Source of the DNA: Lapidilactobacillus concavus DSM 17758
GTDB taxonomy: Bacteria > Bacillota > Bacilli > Lactobacillales > Lactobacillaceae
Direction of reading: 5' to 3'
DNA: 40,099 bases
Assembly (NCBI RefSeq): GCF_001435835.1
Contig: NZ_AZFX01000059.1
Location: 21,212-61,310, forward strand
Positions 8,551 through 17,081 of this stretch are shown in pieces. The position numbers and the translations under genes were made by a program. Under the pieces are notes generated by a model, which was not told where the DNA came from, searched no databases, and saw only the letters and a program-made list of their open reading frames with translations. Position 1 is the stretch's first letter. The number at the start of each line of letters is the position of its first letter.

Positions 8551-9075
8551 CTAGCCTAAATCATCCTCAAGTGCCTCTATCTCCGGACTAATATAGACGA
8601 AATACACTTGTTTATCTGCATCATCGATTGACTTGAAAGTTACTTTTTCCAAGAAATACGGCTGTTGCGCATGCCCCAGGCTCTCTGGTAACACGACTGC
8701 TTCCTTCTTGGCTTGATCAAAGACCTTTTCTAGTGTGAAGTTGACCGGGATCTGTGGTAAAAACTCTGGCGTTGATGACGACATCTTAAACGCCGAACCT
8801 GCGGGTAAATCGAAGGCATGCCACGATGCCGGCACTTCAAAATCTTGAGGCACGCTGATACCCGTCCAGTATTGATAGCTCTCTGGTGCATAGACAACGA
8901 GGCCGACGCGATTCGTCTCACCGAACGTTTTCAATAATTGGTCGTCGACCTTGGCGGTAGTCTGATCCGCTTGAAAATCTTGCCATGCGGTATAAAAACT
9001 ACCGTTGACATCAATGTTAGTTGCGAGGGCAACCTGCCCGATAATTTTTAATGGTGGCACTTGAACAACACTCAT
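8551..9075 (-). CDS. GyrI-like small-molecule-binding domain protein
   Basis: A 174-residue protein that resembles the GyrI-like/AraC effector-binding fold. It has no DNA-binding domain, so it is a stand-alone sensor or binding domain. The typical elements are an early strand (VPPLKIIG), a central stretch on VGLVVYAPESYQYWTGISVP, and a late strand carrying YFVYISPE. I start at ATG 9075; AGGAGA lies 9 bp upstream and overlaps the TAG of the nuclease gene. The tight coupling implies co-translation with the nuclease. The ligand is unknown. Confidence 0.72.
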   Translation of the reverse strand: MSVVQVPPLKIIGQVALATNIDVNGSFYTAWQDFQADQTTAKVDDQLLKTFGETNRVGLVVYAPESYQYWTGISVPQDFEVPASWHAFDLPAGSAFKMSSSTPEFLPQIPVNFTLEKVFDQAKKEAVVLPESLGHAQQPYFLEKVTFKSIDDADKQVYFVYISPEIEALEDDLG

Positions 9076-9087
9076 TTTTTGCATCTC

Positions 9088-9900
9088 CTATTTAGCAGTT
9101 CTACTCTGACCGGTCGAATAATCTATAATGTAATTCGTTTGGATATTGAAAATATAAACGTTGAAGCTAACTTGGCCGTCTTCAACAGACTGTGCCATCA
9201 TCTGAATCCCGCGAGCAACGAGTTCATTACCGCGAAAAACGGGTCGCACCTGATAACGAACGTGATGACCCGTCCGTTTGATATATTGAGCAATTGCATT
9301 CTCATAGTAAGTCATCCCAGGATCGTTGAGTGAACGAGTCCCTGTCATTAGATTCTTGGGATTGTTATTTTGACCCGTCAGCTGATAGCCAATCAAATGG
9401 CAACGATTGTAGAGATAATCCGTGTGTCCATTAATTTGGACTTTACGATTATGCCAACCTGTTGGCTGGATGTAGAGCCGTTCACGCTCCGTGGTTGGCA
9501 TTGAATCTTTCCCAATCAAAGCATCCGCCACGCCGACACGATTCAAGCGATCTAGATCCGAATAATGATCCCAGCTCCCCTTCGCCAAGCTTAAATCAGC
9601 GGCTGAGAAAGTTGGCTTATTCTGATTGACGGCGATGATCTGCTGCTGGTCAAAATTCAATTTTGCCAGTTGATCCGCGGTACTATTGGCAGCCGTTTGC
9701 GTTTTACCACCAGTTGTCGGCGCACTTTTGGAGACTTGTTGACTGGTTAATGCACTCGAGCTTTGCGAGTTCGTCTGATTCTGATTGGGCTGACTGTTCG
9801 GATCACGTGCCAACCAGGTGATTGCCGCAACGAAAAGCACCAGGATGGCAGCGGTGATTTTTTTCTGGCGACGTGGCCTTCTTCTCGCGATAATAATCAC
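9088..9900 (-). CDS. Membrane-anchored or secreted DNA/RNA non-specific endonuclease
   Basis: A 270-residue protein of the DNA-entry nuclease (EndA/NucA) type. A basic N terminus (RRRPRRQKK) and one hydrophobic segment (about residues 15-30) give a signal anchor. A Ser/Thr/Gln/Asn-rich linker (about 35-90) follows, then the nuclease domain (about 95-265). The catalytic region reads YNRCHLIGYQLTG, with the general-base His and a following Asn in QNNNPKNL. It probably degrades extracellular DNA. The start is uncertain: the GTG at 9900 overlaps AGGAGTG, and a stop codon lies two codons upstream. The GyrI-like gene follows with its ribosome site on this stop codon. Confidence 0.85.
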   Translation of the reverse strand: MIIIARRRPRRQKKITAAILVLFVAAITWLARDPNSQPNQNQTNSQSSSALTSQQVSKSAPTTGGKTQTAANSTADQLAKLNFDQQQIIAVNQNKPTFSAADLSLAKGSWDHYSDLDRLNRVGVADALIGKDSMPTTERERLYIQPTGWHNRKVQINGHTDYLYNRCHLIGYQLTGQNNNPKNLMTGTRSLNDPGMTYYENAIAQYIKRTGHHVRYQVRPVFRGNELVARGIQMMAQSVEDGQVSFNVYIFNIQTNYIIDYSTGQSRTAK

Positions 9901-9961
9901 TCCTCATGATAATTCTGTCCGCTGGATCAGCGCGGACGCTGTCTGATCCCTCTTTAACATG

Positions 9962-9983
9962 AAAAAAGCCCGCCGCAGCGAGC
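9962..9983 (-). terminator. Intrinsic terminator of the DUF402 gene
   Basis: Read on the minus strand, GCTCGC pairs with GCGGGC (one T-G pair) around a 4-nt loop and is followed by six T residues. It lies 32 bp past the stop of the DUF402 gene. Confidence 0.6.
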
Positions 9984-10015
9984 CGAAACTATATTACGTA
10001 CCGACATCAAAGTAT

Positions 10016-10555
10016 CTAAGCACGACGATGCAATAATTCTTGATAGCGGCGATACCAAATATCGATGTATGCCTGCGAAAAAGGGCCTTTCCCGTTATTG
10101 ATCCAGTCAACGAGTACCTTGACATTCTCCTTGAGGATATGGTCTATTTCGGGTGAATAATGCCACTGTGCACCATGTGCCTTATATTCATCAACATCTA
10201 ACAGGCGCTTCTCCCCGTTTGGAAAAACTTTAATATCCAGATCATAATCGATATACTTCAGGGCTTCGCGATCCAAGGTATAGGGCGTCGCCAGGTTGCA
10301 ATAATAGGAAACACCACTATCGCGGATCATTGCCACAACATTAAACCAATAGTGCTTGTGGAAATAAACAATTGCTGGCTCGCGGGTGACCCAACGCCGA
10401 CCATCGTCTTCAGTGACCAAGGTGTGGTCATTGCAACCAATCAGCGAATTCTCACTCGTTTTGAGTACCATTGTTTCTTTCCAAGTTCGATGCAAACTGC
10501 CGTCATGCTTGTAGCTTTGGATAGCAATATAGTCCCCTTCTTTGGGAACTTGCAT
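10016..10555 (-). CDS. DUF402 family nucleoside tri-/diphosphate phosphatase
   Basis: A 179-residue protein matching the DUF402 family (Ntdp type), whose characterised members hydrolyse nucleoside tri- and diphosphates. Family features are [16 protein letters not shown] near the start, [12 protein letters not shown] in the middle, and the metal-binding acidic stretch [12 protein letters not shown] followed by DVDEY. Length is usual. I use ATG 10555, with AGTGGG upstream, and not the adjacent TTG at 10558. The gene sits downstream of recX on the same strand (155 bp apart), an arrangement common in lactobacilli. Confidence 0.85.
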   Translation of the reverse strand: MQVPKEGDYIAIQSYKHDGSLHRTWKETMVLKTSENSLIGCNDHTLVTEDDGRRWVTREPAIVYFHKHYWFNVVAMIRDSGVSYYCNLATPYTLDREALKYIDYDLDIKVFPNGEKRLLDVDEYKAHGAQWHYSPEIDHILKENVKVLVDWINNGKGPFSQAYIDIWYRRYQELLHRRA

Positions 10556-10710
10556 CAATATCTAACCCACTTTCATGATGCTGATCTATTCTTGAACATT
10601 ATAACAAAAGTCCACTTCAAAACAAAGTAAACCGTCATGCTTCACAGTCAATCAATGACGATTGGCTAGCAGAATAAATCACGTTTCGTCATTCGAGTCG
10701 GAGTTGATGA

Positions 10711-11502
10711 TCATTCCGAATGCATGTCGAGCCATTCATTGATGGCATCGAAACTGAACCCCTTGCGCGCGAGAGATTGTTTGAATTTCTGCAGTTCTTG
10801 CCGATCACTGAGCGGTCGATAATGATGTAATGCCTTCTCGGCAGCGTTATCCAGGGCATCGGATTCTTCCTCTGCATCAACGACCAGATCCAATTCTTGC
10901 CAGATCAAGCTAATCTCGTCACCGGTGAAACCTTTCTGTTGCAGGGCCTGCTTCACCTTCTGCTCACGAACACGTTGGGCGAAGCGCGATTGGCGTTTCC
11001 ACACTTGTTGCGCCAGCTTAGTGCCGTTTTCGACGACCGTTTCCTGATCATAAAGCGCTAGCGCATCTTCGATTTCATTGGGTTGGATGCCTTTTTGGCG
11101 TAGCTCATTGCCGATGACCACACGCCCTTTTAAATGCAAGGCCATGCTTGTTCGTACATACGCACGTGCATATTCGGCATCGTCCAAATAATTCTGATCG
11201 ACGAGACGCTCAACAACTTGCACGATTGTTTCCGCATCGACCTCGTGATCACGTAAATAAGTCTTCATTTCCTTGATTGTTCGTAATTGATAGCTTAAAT
11301 AATTCAAGGCCAGCCGGTAAGCCTGTGAATTGGCATCGGCCGCCATGAGTTCCTGCTTGAATGGCTCATCGATCACCATTTCTTTCTGCAAGGCGTATTG
11401 GATCAAGACATCCTCGCTAACTGGAAAGGCATAACGTCCATCCAGAAAGATATTATAACGGCCAGGCCGTTTCTGAGCACTGATCTTTGTAATTTTCGCC
11501 AT
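10711..11502 (-). CDS. recX: Recombination regulatory protein RecX
   Basis: A 263-residue, highly charged helical protein of the RecX family, which modulates RecA filaments. Repeated three-helix units are visible: ALNYLSYQLRTIKEMKTYL, then LVDQNYLDDAEYARAYVR, then MALHLKGRVVIGNELRQKGI, then further copies toward the C terminus (FKQSLARKGFSFDAINEWL). The length is typical of the long Firmicute form. AGGTGAG precedes the ATG. It is divergent from rlmD with an 89-bp gap. Confidence 0.92.
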   Translation of the reverse strand: MAKITKISAQKRPGRYNIFLDGRYAFPVSEDVLIQYALQKEMVIDEPFKQELMAADANSQAYRLALNYLSYQLRTIKEMKTYLRDHEVDAETIVQVVERLVDQNYLDDAEYARAYVRTSMALHLKGRVVIGNELRQKGIQPNEIEDALALYDQETVVENGTKLAQQVWKRQSRFAQRVREQKVKQALQQKGFTGDEISLIWQELDLVVDAEEESDALDNAAEKALHHYRPLSDRQELQKFKQSLARKGFSFDAINEWLDMHSE

Positions 11503-11591
11503 GATTACTCACCTCCACCATCGCATTCGCTGGTCAAATCAATTATACTTAAGGTAATTCTACCATGAACGTTAAGAAAATGAGGTCAATA

Positions 11592-12974
11592 ATGAAAGAA
11601 TCTAATTCAGTCGTCGTCGAAGTCGGCCAACGTTTCCCACTCACCATTAAAAAAATCGGAATCAACGGTGAAGGTATCGGCTATTTCCAGCATAAGGTAA
11701 CTTTCGTGCCTGGGTTATTACCCGATGAGGTCGCCGTCGTCGAAGCGACACAGGTGACGGATCGTTATATTCGCGCGAAAGTCCATCAACTTCGTCATCG
11801 TTCTACCCAGCGAGCAACTACTGTCCCCGAAATCGCCGAGAAAGTTGGCGGGCTCGAATTGGCGCACCTCAAGTATGATCAACAAGTATTCTATAAGAAT
11901 GACTTGATCAAACAAGCTTTAGAGAAATATCGTCCCCGTGGTTATCAACATTATGATTTTTTACCACCAATTGGTGCGGATAATCCTTGGGGCTACCGCA
12001 ATAAGGCCCAATTTCCGATTAAAATCAACGATGAAGGTCAACTAATCAGTGGCCTCTACCAACCAAATACGCAAAATCTCGTCGATTTACCCGAGATGCC
12101 GACACAAAGTCCATTGACGCTGAGTATCGTACGCCGATTATTGCCAATTCTAACCGAGTTGAAGATGCCAATCTATGACGCGAAAACCAACGCCGGAATT
12201 ATTAAAGCTGTCGCTGTGCGTGAGTCACAACTCCACCACCAAGTTCAGCTGACCTTCATCACGAATTCGAAGAAGATGCCACACAAACAAGCCTTGTTGA
12301 TTGCGATTGCTGAACAATTGCCTGAAGTTAGCGGTATTTTCCAAAATCTCAATCAGACCAAGCAGGGCCTTTTCTGGGGGGATGAAACTTGGAAGCTTGC
12401 AGGTGAAGATTATCTTGAAGAACAGGTCGGCGAGCGACGTTTCCTGCTCTCACCGCGGGCCTTCCTACAATTGAACCTGCCGCAAACTGAGAAGTTATAT
12501 CGCGTCGTGACCGACTTCCTTGAACCACAATCGACAGAGACGTTGTTGGATGCCTATGCCGGTGTCGGGACAATTGGTCTGTCCTTGGCGAAGCGCGTGA
12601 AGTCCGTCGTTGGTATCGAGCAAATTCCCGAAGCCGTCGCCGATGCGCAACGGAACGCAGCCCATAACCACATTCAGAACGCCACATACCATTTAGGAAA
12701 AGTCGAATCAGAATTACCCAAGTTGCAAGCCGCCGGTGAGAATTTCTCTGCCATGATTGTCGATCCGCCACGTGTCGGCCTCGCGCCACAATTGATCGAA
12801 ACGATTTTGAATGCACGACCAAAGAAACTGATCTATATTTCGTGTAATGAATCTACCTTGGCACAAAATCTGGTAAAATTAACTCAAGCTTACGTCGTCG
12901 ATAAGATTCAAATGGTCGACATGTTCCCACAAACCGCACGTGTTGAAGCTGTCGTCAAACTCGTTCTTCGTTAG
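11592..12974 (+). CDS. rlmD: 23S rRNA (uracil-5-)-methyltransferase
   Basis: A 460-residue SAM-dependent RNA uracil-C5 methyltransferase of the RumA/RlmD family. An N-terminal TRAM domain (about residues 10-70) leads into the catalytic part. The SAM site is LLDAYAGVGTIGLSLA (about 318-333), the VDPPRVGL motif follows, and the nucleophile is C418 in YISCNESTLAQNL. I start at ATG 11592, where GAGG lies 6 bp upstream; the ATG at 11565 has a poorer site. Firmicutes often have two paralogues (RlmCD type), so the target could be U747, U1939 or both. Confidence 0.92.
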   Translation: MKESNSVVVEVGQRFPLTIKKIGINGEGIGYFQHKVTFVPGLLPDEVAVVEATQVTDRYIRAKVHQLRHRSTQRATTVPEIAEKVGGLELAHLKYDQQVFYKNDLIKQALEKYRPRGYQHYDFLPPIGADNPWGYRNKAQFPIKINDEGQLISGLYQPNTQNLVDLPEMPTQSPLTLSIVRRLLPILTELKMPIYDAKTNAGIIKAVAVRESQLHHQVQLTFITNSKKMPHKQALLIAIAEQLPEVSGIFQNLNQTKQGLFWGDETWKLAGEDYLEEQVGERRFLLSPRAFLQLNLPQTEKLYRVVTDFLEPQSTETLLDAYAGVGTIGLSLAKRVKSVVGIEQIPEAVADAQRNAAHNHIQNATYHLGKVESELPKLQAAGENFSAMIVDPPRVGLAPQLIETILNARPKKLIYISCNESTLAQNLVKLTQAYVVDKIQMVDMFPQTARVEAVVKLVLR

Positions 12975-13010
12975 TTCTACTTGAACCGATAGATTAAAGG
13001 AGGAATTCGC

Positions 13011-13796
13011 ATGGACCCATTTTTGACCCGACCACAGATTAAAAAAGCTGCTAGAAATACCATGAAGGGGCATTTCGGTACGGCTTTCGCATTAACTTGG
13101 CTTCAATCGATTGGCGTGATTGTCTTAATGGTAATCATTGGTATTTCGGTTGCGATCTTTGGTTATCTGTTCCAAACGGATGCCAGTTTTCACGCCAGCA
13201 TTACCGAGCTATTTAAGACACCCAAAGTAAGCGTCACGCGAAACTATGGCGGTGCAAATTCTACCGTCTCATTTGGATCGTCACTGATCAGCACGCTGAT
13301 TGCGACTGGAATTTCATTCTCGTCACTTGAATGGTTACGATTACCAAAGGGCGAAGTGATTGAACGACCATTTGTGAAGGCTTTTCAAGGATTCACCTTC
13401 AAATATTTGTTAGGTGTTATCGTTTTATATTTCTTAACGGCAATCATCCAATCCATCGGCTATTTTCTCTTGGTGATTCCCGGGATTCTCGCAACTTATG
13501 GCCTTCGCATCGTTTATTTACTCTACCACGATCAAGGCGACAAGATCGGTTACTTCAAGCTCATTCGATTGAGCTGGGAAATGATGCGTGGTCATAAATT
13601 CGATCTCTTCATCTTCGAGCTGAGCTTCTTCTGGTGGTATCTCGGCATCGTCATCACCGGCGGCTTGCTGGGATTGTATTTCTATCCCTATCACAACCTC
13701 GCCTTCGCTGGCTTTTACGATAATCTGTATCGTCACAGCGATCTCATCGAACAAACACAGGAAGAAGTCGCCGACGACGATTTTCCAGAATACTAA
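13011..13796 (+). CDS. DUF975 family integral membrane protein
   Basis: A 261-residue polytopic membrane protein. It opens with a basic stretch typical of DUF975 (RPQIKKAARNTMKGHFGTAF) and has about five or six hydrophobic segments. LLVIPGILATYGLRIVYLLY and LIRLSWEMMRGHKFDLFIFEL are further family motifs. The C terminus is acidic and cytoplasmic. Function is unknown. GGAGG sits 8 bp before the ATG. It lies 36 bp after rlmD and 34 bp before the deoxyribosyltransferase gene, so the three may share a transcript ending at 14328-14366. Confidence 0.85.
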   Translation: MDPFLTRPQIKKAARNTMKGHFGTAFALTWLQSIGVIVLMVIIGISVAIFGYLFQTDASFHASITELFKTPKVSVTRNYGGANSTVSFGSSLISTLIATGISFSSLEWLRLPKGEVIERPFVKAFQGFTFKYLLGVIVLYFLTAIIQSIGYFLLVIPGILATYGLRIVYLLYHDQGDKIGYFKLIRLSWEMMRGHKFDLFIFELSFFWWYLGIVITGGLLGLYFYPYHNLAFAGFYDNLYRHSDLIEQTQEEVADDDFPEY

Positions 13797-13830
13797 ATGA
13801 TCACGTTCATCGTGGAAAGGAAGTTTTCAA

Positions 13831-14304
13831 ATGCATTTCTATTTTGCCAATGGTCTATTTTCTCAAGCTGACTTCAACTTTAACGCACAACTCGCTGCCA
13901 AAATTCGTAAGCTCTCACCTGAGATTGATCTCTATTTGCCACAAGAGAATGCCGCAATCAACGATAAACAAAGCTACGCAGATTCGAAAATGATTGCTGC
14001 AGCGGATACCGAAGAAGTCTTGAAGAGTGATCTGATGATTGCCATCTTGGACGGTCCCGTCATCGATGCTGGCGTTGCCAGTGAAATTGGCGTGGCGTAC
14101 GCCAAGGAAATTCCTATCTTCGGGTTGTACACCGACTCGCGTCAGCAAGGTGCCAATAACCAACGGAAGCTTCAAGCTTTGGCAGAAATTGCAGAGAACC
14201 AATTCCATTATCTGAACCTTTATACCACTGGCTTGATCAAGCTTAACGGCGAGATTTTCAATCACGAAAACGACCTTTTAAAAGCCATCCGCGATTTTAT
14301 TTAG
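13831..14304 (+). CDS. Nucleoside 2-deoxyribosyltransferase
   Basis: A 157-residue enzyme of the nucleoside 2-deoxyribosyltransferase family. It moves 2'-deoxyribose between nucleobases and so belongs to nucleoside salvage. FANGLFSQADFNFN at the N terminus forms the base/sugar pocket. DGPVIDAGVASEIGVAYA (about residues 74-91) holds the conserved Asp residues and the catalytic Glu of SEIG. IFGLYTDSRQ follows as usual. The length is normal. AGGAAG precedes the ATG. It fits with the purine deoxynucleoside kinase at 23792-24436 and GMP reductase at 38840. Confidence 0.9.
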   Translation: MHFYFANGLFSQADFNFNAQLAAKIRKLSPEIDLYLPQENAAINDKQSYADSKMIAAADTEEVLKSDLMIAILDGPVIDAGVASEIGVAYAKEIPIFGLYTDSRQQGANNQRKLQALAEIAENQFHYLNLYTTGLIKLNGEIFNHENDLLKAIRDFI

Positions 14305-14327
14305 ATCAATTGCTGAACAGACTCAGC

Positions 14328-14366
14328 AAAGCGCCACTTCCCGAATTGAAGGAAGTGGCGCTTTTT
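14328..14366 (+). terminator. Intrinsic terminator
   Basis: AAAGCGCCACTTCC pairs perfectly with GGAAGTGGCGCTTT around a 9-nt loop, followed by T residues. It ends the transcript of the deoxyribosyltransferase. Confidence 0.88.
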
Positions 14367-14432
14367 CGGTTCTGAGCATTTTTCAACCCAGATTTACATT
14401 TTCGGCAGCCACAATCTCATTGCGGTCAAAAT

Positions 14433-14485
14433 AAAACAAGAACCTTAGCGCTAGCTCGTGGCTAGCTTCAAGGTTCTTGCTTTTC
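14433..14485. terminator. Terminator of the epimerase-like gene
   Basis: CAAGAACCTT pairs with AAGGTTCTTG and encloses a second palindrome, GCTAGC with GCTAGC. An A-run and T-run flank the stem. It lies 15 bp past the stop codon at 14500, on the leftward side. Confidence 0.75.
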
Positions 14486-14499
14486 GTTGATGCCGAATC

Positions 14500-15072
14500 T
14501 TATTTAAGTTGATCCAGCAATTCTTGTAGGGTTGGTGCTTTTGAATCTTTCTCAGAAATTTGGTCACGATCTGCGGGATCAATTTCAATTGGCCAGTCGA
14601 TGCCTAATTTCACGTCTAGTGGTGTCAACGCCACACCTGTCATGCCAGAAACCCATTCATTATCAAACAGGTAGAGATATTCTGTCCCCTCTTCGAGTGC
14701 TTGGAAACCATTGCAGACGCCTTGTGGCACGAAGACTTGAACACCTGGTGTGAGTTTAACAGTGACGACTGCACCGAGTGTCTTACTATCCGCACGGGTA
14801 TCAACATACGCACCAAACGCTGAACCATAAGCAACGGTCACGAGCTTCGACATTGCTTCACCATGAAGACCACGAACCGCGCCACGCTTGGTTCTGGTCA
14901 GGTTAACTTGCTGCCATGGATGAAGGGTGTCTGGTAAAACTTCGGAATGGCTGCTTTCACGATAGAGTTCGCGAACAGTACCGCGATCATCGGTTACCGT
15001 TTTGATGTGGATGACTTTAAGCCCATCAATTGCTGAATCTGAACTAGAAAATGGATTAATTTGTAATGTCAT
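14500..15072 (-). CDS. dTDP-4-dehydrorhamnose 3,5-epimerase-like cupin
   Basis: A 190-residue cupin of the RmlC family. Such enzymes epimerise dTDP-4-keto sugars or related compounds. Motifs are DDRGTVRELYR, QQVNLTRTKRGAVRGLHGE (with the active-site His of RGLH), AYVDTRADSKTLGAV, and the late barrel motif FVPQGVCNGFQALEEGTEYLY. GGGAG lies 5-6 bp before ATG 15072, and this decides against the upstream start at 15123. No other dTDP-rhamnose gene is near, so its substrate may not be dTDP-rhamnose. The neighbouring arylsulfotransferase-like gene on the same strand ends 57 bp past its upstream frame. Confidence 0.82.
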   Translation of the reverse strand: MTLQINPFSSSDSAIDGLKVIHIKTVTDDRGTVRELYRESSHSEVLPDTLHPWQQVNLTRTKRGAVRGLHGEAMSKLVTVAYGSAFGAYVDTRADSKTLGAVVTVKLTPGVQVFVPQGVCNGFQALEEGTEYLYLFDNEWVSGMTGVALTPLDVKLGIDWPIEIDPADRDQISEKDSKAPTLQELLDQLK

Positions 15073-15180
15073 ATTGTGCTCCCATATTTTCTTTTTCTTT
15101 AATTTTCGCACTTTGTCCAGCAAACATCAACCCAGATTCGTCGATCAAACGTTGTGGCTTTAATGAGATCAATTAGTCGA

Positions 15181-16851
15181 TCACTCATAGGTTTGTGTAT
15201 TTTTTTGATGCGTTGGGTACAGTGAGAAGCGCTCTGAACGATAGGTATAACCTTTCGTCCCTAGATTGCTCAGTTCGACATCGAAAACAGGTTGATTAGT
15301 CGTCTGGTCGACTTCGATAATGTTACTGTGAGCCCCACTATCAAGATACCCGAAGCACAACAGCCGGTTGGTTGCGCTCAGATAACGGGCAGAGCCGATG
15401 ATTGGGCTAAAGTTAGCCTTACCGAGGCTCTGACCATACGCCCACGTTTGTGTGATCGTTTTTGTTTTTTCATTGAGCGTATACTGAATTCCTTCCGAAT
15501 ATTTTCCAGAAGTCTTCTTAGGGCCATTGACAATGGCAATATTGTTGTTAAATAAGATCAAAGTCTTTTTCGAGGCCGTCTTAGTGGGTAACAAGATTGC
15601 TGCGTGTTGCCCGCCTGGATAACTCGTTTTACCAGTGATCTTCAATAACTTATCCCGATAACTCAGCGGCCAACTTGCTGCCTTCTGACCAGAAAACAGC
15701 CACTTGATCTGCAACGTTTTATAATCAAGCTTCATCACTAAATCTTGGTGGCGACTAGAGATCACAATACTTTGATCTGTCTGATCATAGTAAATCGAGT
15801 TCTGATGAAGCCAATCGATTTTACCATCCGAACGCTTCATCGCATCAAAATCTTGCCACATTTTTGTCGGTAAGATTTTTTTCATATCAATGACCTTGGT
15901 AATCTTACCGGTCTTGTGCGAGACTTGCACCATCGTATCTTCAATATACTTGTTGCCCCCATCAGAGACTGTCAGCAACAAATCTTTGTTGGGTAACTCA
16001 ATCGCGTCATGATGGACAACCGTCACATCGTCATCCTTTGCTTGACTATTAGAACTCTTCGTCTTCCCTGAAAAATGATATTCGCGGTAAACCCGGCCTA
16101 AATAGTCGGTCTCCAACAATTCGTTATAAACCAGGGCCTGATTGTTCCTTTTGGCCAACCGTAACAAATGCCCATTCTGCAAGACTTTGAACACATGTTG
16201 TGAATAGTCAGTGCTATACCAACGAATTTCACCATCCGCATCGATTGCGAAAGGTTGCTTGGTGGTACGAACGACGAAAGTTAATTTATCATCGCCAATC
16301 ACCATTTTTTGTTTGTCGGCCGTCTTAACATTAATCTTGATTGTGGCCAATGCGGTTGGTAACTTCGCCGTTTGTATATGTAGCGTCTGGTGCGTCGTTG
16401 TCCCGTTCTTCTGTTTAATTGTCAGCCGCACTTCGTTGTTGGTCGCCGCATACAAGCCTAACACCGACAACTGATGCTTCGTCCGATAGCCGGGATAGGT
16501 CGTTTTAATCGATGTTTTTGCCGTCTTCCCCACCACTTCTAAGCTCACCTGACTCGCCTTCGCGGTTTGAAAAATCACCAGAGCTGTCAATGGTGACGTT
16601 TGATAGGGGTTTACCTTGATATAAGGTTGGGCTGCGATATACTTTTCAGAATTTAATGCCTGTTGGTAGGTCTTGGTCAGCGCGGCCTGTTGCTGTTGCC
16701 GTGTGGTGATCAACTCACTCGCCAAATTTTTCCGAATTTGTGCTGCTGACAAAGTTTCTCGATACTGATACAAATGCCAGCCAACCAATGCACCGGCCAC
16801 TACCACGATCAAACTCAACGCGCTTAGCCACCAAATTTTTCGTCGTTTCAA
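15181..16851 (-). CDS. Arylsulfotransferase (ASST) family protein, membrane-anchored
   Basis: A protein of about 556 residues. A single N-terminal hydrophobic helix (about residues 8-27, after KRRKIWW) would place the rest outside the cell. The beta-propeller part shows ASST-type motifs: VVHHDAIELPNKDLLLTVSD, LHQNSIYYDQTDQSIVISSRHQD and GGQHAAILLP followed by LILFNNN. Characterised ASST enzymes transfer sulfate between phenolic compounds, but in lactobacilli the substrate is unknown. The start is a TTG. The one at 16851 is 9 bp from GGAGG, while the TTG at 16857 is only 3 bp away. A surface-polymer role with the adjacent epimerase is possible but only inferred. Confidence 0.82.
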   Translation of the reverse strand: MKRRKIWWLSALSLIVVVAGALVGWHLYQYRETLSAAQIRKNLASELITTRQQQQAALTKTYQQALNSEKYIAAQPYIKVNPYQTSPLTALVIFQTAKASQVSLEVVGKTAKTSIKTTYPGYRTKHQLSVLGLYAATNNEVRLTIKQKNGTTTHQTLHIQTAKLPTALATIKINVKTADKQKMVIGDDKLTFVVRTTKQPFAIDADGEIRWYSTDYSQHVFKVLQNGHLLRLAKRNNQALVYNELLETDYLGRVYREYHFSGKTKSSNSQAKDDDVTVVHHDAIELPNKDLLLTVSDGGNKYIEDTMVQVSHKTGKITKVIDMKKILPTKMWQDFDAMKRSDGKIDWLHQNSIYYDQTDQSIVISSRHQDLVMKLDYKTLQIKWLFSGQKAASWPLSYRDKLLKITGKTSYPGGQHAAILLPTKTASKKTLILFNNNIAIVNGPKKTSGKYSEGIQYTLNEKTKTITQTWAYGQSLGKANFSPIIGSARYLSATNRLLCFGYLDSGAHSNIIEVDQTTNQPVFDVELSNLGTKGYTYRSERFSLYPTHQKNTQTYE

Positions 16852-17010
16852 ACTCAATAACCTCCAAAAAATTGATTGTTCCCCCGCCTAGCCACAATAA
16901 TACCTTTAATTATCCTAACACATGATTGAAAGATTTTTCAGAAGGAATTTTGACTTTTTTTATATGAAATTAAGAATTTTTTGTGTTGCTGCTTTGTCAG
17001 CTTGCGAATA

Positions 17011-17066
17011 AAATAATCATCCTGCAAAAAGCTGCCCGTGCAGAACGCCTTTGCAAGATGATTTTT
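17011..17066 (-). terminator. Terminator of gshA
   Basis: On the minus strand, AATCATCTTGCAAA pairs with TTTGCAGGATGATT (one bulge or mismatch) around a long loop, followed by a T-rich tail. It sits 16 bp past the gshA stop. Confidence 0.65.
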
Positions 17067-17081
17067 GACTGTGGTGCTTAT

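Noticed and set aside
12349-12822. 157-codon frame antisense to rlmD
   Set aside because: It is Arg/Ser-rich and lies wholly opposite a strongly supported gene, with no ribosome site.
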